Below, piece by piece: positions 58,141-64,000 of a DNA stretch of 64,000 nucleotides. Position numbers and translations under genes: made by a program. The stretch covers positions 932,001-996,000 of the forward strand of contig JAJGOT010000212.1 in assembly GCA_022457155.1 (NCBI GenBank). Reading direction: 5' to 3'. The DNA is from Cladopsammia gracilis (taxonomy: Eukaryota > Cnidaria > Anthozoa > Scleractinia > Dendrophylliidae). A model generated the notes under the pieces. It was given only the letters and a program-made list of their open reading frames with translations, was not told the DNA's origin and did no database searches. The first letter of the stretch is position 1; the number at the start of each line of letters is the position of its first letter.

Positions 58141-58601
58141 AATACCGATTTTTAAATGCCATTTCCCAGTAAACCTTGTCAAGACTAAATTCTTCACGCA
58201 ACTGATCAGTTTTTCGGAAAATGATACCCTATTCTAGACCAAAAATCTCTGATTACCATATCCTATCCTAGACTAAACTGCCTGAAAACCATACCCTTCA
58301 CAGCGGCACATACCTATAAAGCTCATATATGGGAGTACCCCCCCCCCCTCTTGACTATTGATCGGTATTTTCAAAATAAATTTGATGATTTATTTTATTG
58401 AAGGTGTACATGTACACTTGTACTAAATTCTCTATATACATCATTTTCTTAGTATACATTAACAGTTCAGTGTCAAGATTTCACATTTTTTTAATAATCA
58501 ATTTTGATTCTGACTTTGTGCAACAATATAGGTTGTCAAGGATCATGAAACTGGTACATCAAGAGGGTTTGCCTTTGTTACATTCTCTGAAGCCGAATCA
58601 G
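49239..58601 (+). CDS. RRM RNA-binding protein, 5' part (3' end not found)
   Basis: Four exons join in phase: 49239-49419 (61 codons, ATG in TATAATGGCC, donor GTGAGT), 54228-54281, 56391-56440 and 58532-58601. Exon 1 is a basic, low-complexity leader ending near PQRRRK. Exons 2-4 build an RNA recognition motif: RNP2 AKIFVGNLDW, then LAEYFSTFGEIEAVK, then RNP1 TSRGFAFVTF. The RRM binds single-stranded RNA through the aromatic residues of RNP1 and RNP2. The last exon ends in phase 1 inside the RRM (SEAES), so at least one more exon is needed; none could be found before 64000. The fold resembles the hnRNP or 'glycine-rich/28 kDa RNP' group, but a family name cannot be given. Confidence 0.8.
49420..50392. 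other. Start of RRM gene intron 1
   Basis: Contains short frames without motifs (for example 50094-50330). No repeat with clear ends is seen before the MITE at 50393. Confidence 0.45.
50393..50843. mobile_element. Mariner-type MITE (CAGTCAAACCTG ends), copy 1
   Basis: The ends CAGTCAAACCTGTATTAAG and CTTAATACAGGTTTGACTG are exact inverted repeats flanked by TA (50391-50392 and 50844-50845). The word GTCC(G/A)CTTAATA recurs five or six times inside. Non-coding. Confidence 0.85.
50846..51966. other. RRM gene intron 1, no feature seen
   Basis: Frames at 51670-51959 on either strand lack motifs. No clear repeat boundaries are found. Confidence 0.4.
51971..52659. mobile_element. PiggyBac-type MITE with TTAA flanks
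   Basis: TTAA at 51967-51970 and 52660-52663 brackets ends GGTTACAGTGTACCTTC and GAAGGTACTCTGTAACC, inverted with one mismatch. No transposase frame is present in about 690 bp. Paired AAACGTGTCGGC and GCCGACACGTTTTT words lie inside. Confidence 0.75.
52745..52830 (+). other. tRNA-like SINE head
   Basis: GGTGGCCTAGTAGGTTTGG resembles an A box and GGGTTCGAGTCAC a B box, 45 nt apart. The T stem does not pair properly, so a functional tRNA is unlikely. The 3' boundary of any SINE is unclear. Confidence 0.4.
53694..53833 (+). mobile_element. Short MITE (GTAGCAGCTCTC ends), copy 2
   Basis: The ends GTAGCAGCTCTC and GAGAGCTGCTAC are exact inverted repeats. The interior matches 12987-13137. Confidence 0.8.
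53861..54017. mobile_element. hAT-like MITE (CAGGGGCGGATCC end)
   Basis: The left end is CAGGGGCGGATCCAGGATTTT without its last base, and the right end CTTGGATCCACCCTAG is an imperfect complement. GGGGGGTGAAA and TTTCACCCCCC words pair inside. It is related to 4641-4809. Confidence 0.55.
54480..54961. mobile_element. MITE with GGCCCAGTATTGTC ends and internal palindrome
   Basis: AAGGCCCAGTATTGTC and GACAATACTGGGTCTTT are inverted ends. Inside, GCGATAATTATCAAG and AGATAACACAAACT words pair with complements across a short loop (about 54738-54832). It lies in RRM intron 2. Confidence 0.7.
55011..55626. mobile_element. Mariner-type MITE (CAGTCAAACCTG ends), copy 2
   Basis: It starts CAGTCAAACCTGTGTTAAA after TA and ends AATACAGGTTTTACTG. 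It shares the repeated TGTCCGCTTAATA words with 50393-50843. The right TA is lost. Confidence 0.65.
56760..56892 (+). mobile_element. Small MITE, second copy of 34030-34163
   Basis: Over about 130 bp it matches 34030-34163 at roughly 90%, including GATGGTGTGATCACCAAATG and AGATTCAAAAGACA. The ends TTTCTTGGT and CACCAAGAAAC are inverted. Confidence 0.75.
57330..58352. mobile_element. G/C-flanked repeat with a nested TIR element
   Basis: The outer repeat has G-rich sequence at the left and a poly-C run with AGTACCCCCC at the right. Internal words recur (about 57591-57680 and 58151-58240). A second element, about 57698-58083, has exact ends ACACCGAATGCAAATATGGCC and complement, interrupting a word that is intact near 58250. 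No coding sequence is present. It lies in RRM intron 3. Confidence 0.65.
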
Positions 58602-60915
58602 GTATAGAATTATTGATATTCACTGAACGTTTAATAGAATAGAAGCCACTTATGGTCTACATGAATACGTAGCTACATGTATATTAAATAAAGAATAATG
58701 AGCTACTTTTAAGACATGTAGTAGATGAAACCCTTTCATGTGGTTTGTATATGTTGTGGTTACAATTCTTCTTTACTTTAAAAATTTCAGACCAGCTTGA
58801 TATTTTATTTCCTCTGTCTTATGTTATGCATGGTAATAAATTGGATACAAAGGGAAATACAAATTAAACTGGTTTGAAAATTTTTAAACCAGTTTGATTT
58901 TCAGTTTCTCTTGTCTCAGATTGTGATATTTATAAACTGGGATTGAAAATTTTCAAACCAAATAAAAGTTTGAACCACAACATATACATCAGTGGCAGAC
59001 TAAGGCTGCAATTTTTTTTTCATACTGTTACATTTTCACTCTGCTCATACCCCCTGCCTGTAGGTGGCTAATAAATAAATTCTTCTCCAAAAATTGAATA
59101 GTTGCTGCTGGCCAAGGAGTGAAGCTTGATAAGGGGGCCGTAAGTGATATGCACGCCAGTTACCCCAGGGAGGGAAGGAGCATGTGTGCTCCATTAGAAG
59201 TTTCCATGGTGTGCAATGTTTTTAAATATGGGCACTAAACAGAAGTTAATATTTTAACATGATAGCTCGTCGATTATTTTTTGAAAGAGCATCAAGTATT
59301 TAAAATTGTAAGCGAATTTTAGGGCTAAATTTTGATGGACTTATACTTCCGCACTTCTGCTCCGTTGATTTTGCTGAAACTTGGTAAGGGTATATATTAT
59401 TTTTAAGTCAATGTAAGCTGATTCCAGAAATTAAACACAAAAAGAACTCCAAAATTTTCACTGGGTGCGATTTTGCTCATAAATATGTCTATCATATTAT
59501 TGCAAAATAATAGCTGTAACTTTTCACAAAGTTTTATAGCCATCGCTTTAAGGCCGAAAAAGTTATGACCCAAAGTTTGTCATAGACGAGTGCGCCCGAA
59601 ATAACGACGGAGCCACCTTAAAAACGTTAAAAACGGGTTATTTTCAGAACCGCTTCGTCGCTAAGCGACCACCCAGTTTAATAAAAACGGGGCACTGTTT
59701 GTTAATAACCGGTTCGTCGCTAAGCGACGACCCTGTTAACAACGAGGAAACCATTTTGCTCCATGCGCGCAGCCTTTTGGCGCCTAATAAAAGAGAATGG
59801 AACGATTTCACCTTGACTCCGTTTAAATTCCGAAATATCGAAAAATAGCCGGTAAGTATCAGTATTGGTGGTTTGCAACCATTCCCTGAGGATTTAAAGG
59901 ACAAAAGAGCCGCGGCCATGCTGGTGGACGGAACAAAAGAAAGAAATAGAAGCTAGAAGCTTTTGTTTCGTATACCAGCGCGACGTCAGGTAATGCACAC
60001 AAGTTTTACAGCGAACACAGACTTAAAAGAATATCAACTTCTATTCAGTGTAGAATAATTAAAATAATAATTTGAAATTTTCAAAAATGTATGCAGACAT
60101 TTTGCATTTCGTGACCTGACGCGAGGGATATCAGATCGAACTGGTCTTGTTTACGTTTTGAAATGAACCACAGGCACCCCAAGCTCAAGTCATGTTTACA
60201 CTTTGTTATTTGAACGTCGTGGTACATGTAACTGTTGCGTAATAACGAAATTATAAGGATTTGTATGAGGAAAATTCGCTTCGAATTTGAGCGTAAAATT
60301 ACGAACGATATTTCGATAAAAATGGCTCATCTGAACTTCTTTTTGTGCTTACTGGTGTAGTGAATGGTTTTTGGGTCGATTCAAAGCGATTCCAGCGAGT
60401 TTTAGTTCCATTGATTTCTTCCTCCCTAAAAGAGAGACTGTCTTTTATACTTCAAACGAAGTAAATGAATATTCAAGAAAGCATTTTCTTTTACCGTAGT
60501 TTTCCAGTGAGTAACTGAAAATTCTGACAAAAGTTCATCTCTTCCAGTGTAAATAATTACCAGAAACTCCCCTTACAAATTCTGAAAGAAATTGAAAAAG
60601 AAACGTTTTTAATACCGGAAATTCGGAAAACAAAAAAAGCTACAATTGCCATGACACCCAGTAGACTCATTGCCTTCTCCCCAGGAAATAAAATTCAAAC
60701 TAAAATTCATTTTAATTTTCAAGTTAACGAAAAATTGGGAGCCCCCCCCCCCCCCCCCCCCCTCCCTGACAAATCCTCTGTAACAATAGTCCCTGTTCTG
60801 TGAAATGATATATATGGAATAAATCATATATATTTATTGAGTTCTTCACCAATTTCTTCCATATAAGTGCTTTTGTAGGCCAAATTATACGGAAAAATGT
60901 GTTACTGACTTTTCT
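58602..60915. other. Gap between RRM exon 4 and the DDD-motif gene
   Basis: At 59655-59671 and 59709-59728 two copies of TTCGTCGCTAAGCGAC form small palindromes. A poly-C run lies at about 60740-60762. A 91-codon minus-strand frame (59644-59919) has no motif. No further RRM exon was found. Confidence 0.45.
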
Positions 60916-61920
60916 TTAAGCAAAATGCGCAAATGGAGCAATGGGTTGATGACGAGTCACGTTCTTGCAGTAGGTCTTAGATGTTGCTACGTAAAGAGGT
61001 GGATCTTTCTTAAATTCGTCAAATAAACTGTGGTTCACGTATTGTGCAGGCGCTTTCCTTTGAATATTTTCAATAAACCCTCGCCAAGCTTCTTTAGTCC
61101 CTCTAAGCGACCGTGGATAGCCGCGATGCAATGGGTTCACGACTGACACAGGAAAAAACAGCAGTGCTTGACCGCGAAATTTTAGCTCCACAGCAGAAGC
61201 GACATATTTGTCAGTTAGCCACCAGTTACCCCATTCGTGTCGCGTGTCAAGTGGAAATATATGGCGAGCGGCATTTGCATGAAACGCGTTAAAAACAGGA
61301 TCAAAGAATATGGTTGGATTGGCAAGAGGAGTGCTGTTCAGTGCTTTCCCACAGATGGTTTGCATCTTATTGCGAACATTCTGTCCTTCTTCGCGCAGTT
61401 CATAGTCGACTACACCGACGGCTGGTCCGTACTCCAGAAGCCAGTTTTGGAAAACTAAGATTGGAGTGAGCCATTTCATTTCCGGAGTGGTTGCACTGTT
61501 AAACTTCAGGGATATATCATCGTCGGTGAAGATGTAATAGATGTAACCGGGTCTTTTGTCCATTGCGTGGAAGAACAGCGTATTTCGCCCTGATCCCCAA
61601 GTGGTTGTGTTGTCAAACAAGTACGTGACATGTGGTGGTTTCACTTCTCTACATTCTGTTCTATAACTCAACACAATCACATCACATCGACATTTGAAAG
61701 CTGTGCTTAGTTCCAAATTATGAATCAGTTGAAGTGGGAGACACTGTTCCGTTTGCGTAAGAAAAACAAACGGTCGCGCGCCTGTTTTCTTCACTGTCCA
61801 ATCCACGTCCTTTTTAACCGCTCGTGCATCGTTGAAACGCATTATTAGTTCGATGGGATTAAGAAAAATCATTATCAAGAGTGTAACGGCTGAAAAGCCA
61901 TAAAAAATCTTTAACATCAT
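60916..61920 (-). CDS. Type II membrane protein with DDD motif, putative glycosyltransferase
   Basis: Single exon, 334 aa, family not recognised. A hydrophobic segment (residues about 4-22) after only a few residues predicts a signal anchor with the rest in the Golgi lumen. N-x-S/T sites at 104, 195, 296 and 320 fit a luminal domain. YYIFTDDDISL places DDD at 133-135. A DxD after hydrophobic strands is the metal and sugar-nucleotide site of GT-A glycosyltransferases. RHEWGNWW (228-234) and about seven cysteines are also notable. The ATG pair at residues 1-2 begins the frame, with a stop upstream. It lies on the opposite strand downstream of RRM exon 4, possibly inside that gene's next intron. 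The enzyme role is inferred from topology and motif only. Confidence 0.75.
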   Translation of the reverse strand: MMLKIFYGFSAVTLLIMIFLNPIELIMRFNDARAVKKDVDWTVKKTGARPFVFLTQTEQCLPLQLIHNLELSTAFKCRCDVIVLSYRTECREVKPPHVTYLFDNTTTWGSGRNTLFFHAMDKRPGYIYYIFTDDDISLKFNSATTPEMKWLTPILVFQNWLLEYGPAVGVVDYELREEGQNVRNKMQTICGKALNSTPLANPTIFFDPVFNAFHANAARHIFPLDTRHEWGNWWLTDKYVASAVELKFRGQALLFFPVSVVNPLHRGYPRSLRGTKEAWRGFIENIQRKAPAQYVNHSLFDEFKKDPPLYVATSKTYCKNVTRHQPIAPFAHFA

Positions 61921-62810
61921 AGTGTTAAAAGATTCTCGCCTTGGATAGCACGGTGAAAAGGAAAAGGTTTCTCCCGCACTTTTATAATAACCTCAGCCAC
62001 AGGCTAACACCGAAACTATTAAGATTCGACAGGTTTATTTCAGCATATGATGCCCGATTTAGGGTGTCAGCTCCATTGTATATTGTAAACCTCCATTGTA
62101 TTATGTAAAATTATGCATTCTAATATATTCTATTTCATTGCATTCCATTGTTTTGTCGTTCTTTTGTGTTCTAATATTCTATTGTTTTAACAAAAGAATA
62201 AGTGTTACCCCTAAATCGCGCATGGTGTATATTTCAGGGGTTGTATTACAGTAAACAAAAAACATGATTTTAATTAGTTTCACATATTTCCATGGCAAGT
62301 AACTAGCCAAAAAACATGACTGTGCAAATTACTGATTTCTTTTCAAAGATATTAGCCGCGGTTACACATAGCACTGTTACCTCAGTGCTAGGTAAAACAC
62401 ATGTAGTTTTAATATTTCATGAAATTTAGGTTTTATTATTTCGCTTTTTAAATACACACATGGGAATATTTTCCACGTCGATGGCTTTGCCGCCTGTGTA
62501 CTTAAAAACTCAATTTGAAAAAAAAATTATTTGCGTTTTTATAATTACGACTGACATCGAGCGTGCCGTTGTCATCTCGCTGTGAGAACTCGACATTTTA
62601 TTTGTTGGTGTACCTGGGAACGTTATCGGTCCTGCTATAGATGTAGGCTTTTTTTACCGAAAGGAAAAATCTGTTGTTTTCCATGGCGTGTCCGTGAAAA
62701 TTTACCTAGGTAAGTTCGGTTACACGTAGAAAACCACTTTACCTAGGTAAATTCAAATTTAATAGACCTTCAGTCCTGTGGGACTCAAATGACAAAGGCC
62801 ATACACCTTA
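61921..62810. other. Spacer with TTACCTAGGTAA palindromes
   Basis: From about 62354 to 62755 there are GGTTACAC words at both sides and two TTACCTAGGTAA palindromes near 62702 and 62742, suggesting a decayed TIR element. No gene is seen. Confidence 0.4.
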
Positions 62811-62944
62811 TTCATAAATGGCGGCCGATTTATTATTCTTTTGTATTTATTTTAATTAGCCTCACTACTTATACTCTAAAATGAGGCTAGTGAGGCTAAT
62901 TAAAATAAATACAAAAGAATAATAAATCGGCCGCCATTTATGAA
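62811..62944. repeat. Perfect 56-bp inverted repeat
   Basis: The arms 62811-62866 and 62889-62944 are exact complements around a 22-nt loop. The left arm begins TTCATAAATGGCGGCCGATT. A transcript would fold into a long perfect hairpin. Confidence 0.95.
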
Positions 62945-64000
62945 CTAGGAGTAATCGGAGATTACGGCAGTGCGTTCGGCGGTTGAAAGGGGGGGATTTT
63001 GTTTTTTAGTTATTGGGATAGATGAATATGTCTATGGCATATTGTCAAATTAAGGGTTATTGTGTACAGTGAAACCTGTATTTACTCTGTGTATGAAGGC
63101 GGTAGGGAAAGTTTGGTAGCAGAAAAACAAATTAAATCCTTTGAAGTTTGTTGTAGTTGTCGGTATTAAAAGAAAAGTGCTTGGCAGTCCCTTGGGAAAA
63201 GTGGGAAAAGTGCACCAAATTTGCATATGTCAAAACGGTAAACACGCTGGCGAAAGCGACATTCGCAAGTATTTATATATATATAAACAGACTACGCGCT
63301 TCCACAAATCCTCCGTTTTCTTTGTAGTTTCGCTCGCCAAATTAAGATTAAGCATTTCCAAACTCTCAGCCTTCATTTCCAAGTTTTCCACCGCGCTAAA
63401 AAAATCACAGAAAGTTTGGTGTGTCTCCGGGAATAAATAAGCCGCGTTTGGTTTCGCGGGCGTTCCATCGATCCATCCGCATAATCTCCATCAAAGCGAG
63501 AAAAACATTCGTCGCTTGATTCTTGCTCGTTTTCTGGCTTGAATCTCGCTCGTGTCCGGCCATAAATTTTCGAACGGGATGGCTTGAATATGATCCGATT
63601 CAAGCTCAGTCAAGCCATTCGAATGTCACGGCGGTACATATGTCTCCCTCTATTCTTGCTCAATTCTCGTTTGTTTGTCTCGTTCGTGTCAGCCGAATCA
63701 TCGCCATGATTTGATTCTCGCTGATTAGCATATTTTATGTGTTTTAGGACACACTAAGAGTGTTGTGCCAGCGTGTTGTGAGCGTGAAGTTCGCTGAAAA
63801 CTGCAAAAAAGCTTCGAAAGCAGAAGGACGCACGAAAAGCACATGGAAATACACAATGTGAGCAAGGATGAGATGAATCTCGCCACGCGTGAGATAGTTC
63901 GTCAAAGTGAGGCAAAACGTAAGCAAGCGCCTCAAAGCGAGGCAAATGTGTGTCGACGAACCAAAGCAATCTCGAAAAAACCTCCCTTATCAGTTGCACA
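62945..64000. other. Terminal spacer, no gene seen
   Basis: Short frames near 63141-63440 and 63373-63999 lack motifs. TCTCGCT/CTCGTT and AAGCGAGG-type words recur from about 63500, suggesting a repeat. It may also be an exon-poor part of a neighbouring gene. Confidence 0.35.

Noticed and set aside
58787..58870. Next RRM exon after TTTCAG at 58792
   Set aside because: The frame reads through AT-rich sequence without RRM-like residues and soon stops, and has no good donor.
59644..59919. 91-aa minus-strand frame near the TTCGTCGCTAAGCGAC palindromes
   Set aside because: No motif, and part of it is the palindromic repeat itself.

Overview
The window reads as nuclear DNA of an invertebrate animal, most likely a cnidarian and plausibly a stony coral. 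The grounds are AT-rich spacers, small exons with GT/AG introns, frequent ACATGTA words, tRNA-derived SINEs and very many short inverted-repeat transposons (MITEs). No bacterial-style operon, rRNA or CRISPR array is visible. The species assignment is inference from style and protein content.

Five protein-coding loci can be supported. (1) 14204-26769 (+) is a mitochondrial D-lactate dehydrogenase (LDHD), rebuilt as 12 coding exons with consistent phases, giving 502 aa. Its exon 11 exists as two tandem 112-nt versions separated by only 48 nt, so they look mutually exclusive. (2) 33162-39977 (-) is a four-exon gene for an unrecognised protein with an integrase-type H2C2 zinc-binding motif. (3) 43699-48669 (-) is a complete class II PI3-kinase (1656 aa) in one uninterrupted frame, with DFA in place of the usual DFG. 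(4) 49239-58601 (+) is the 5' part of an RRM RNA-binding protein, divergent from the PI3K across about 570 bp. (5) 60916-61920 (-) is an intronless type II membrane protein with a DDD motif, possibly a Golgi glycosyltransferase.

Layout: 1-14200 is gene-free and holds two diverged copies of a ~2.9 kb segment, a 506-bp foldback element with 10-bp target duplications, and two palindromic elements with 13-bp direct repeats. 14204-26769 is LDHD, whose introns carry a Harbinger-like element with a SINE nested in it, further SINEs and MITEs, and minisatellites. 26792-33161 is spacer with MITEs and a cluster of TCF/LEF-like words. 33162-40080 is the H2C2 gene and its presumed promoter. 40076-43698 is spacer with a tandem duplication. 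43699-58601 is the divergent PI3K/RRM pair. 58602-64000 holds the membrane-protein gene and a perfect 56-bp hairpin.

The genes do not form a pathway: LDHD is mitochondrial 2-hydroxyacid metabolism, PI3K-C2 is endosomal phosphoinositide signalling, the RRM protein is RNA metabolism, and the other two are unassigned. The most notable feature is the LDHD exon pair, which would swap the segment that follows the metal-binding GHVGDGNFH motif.
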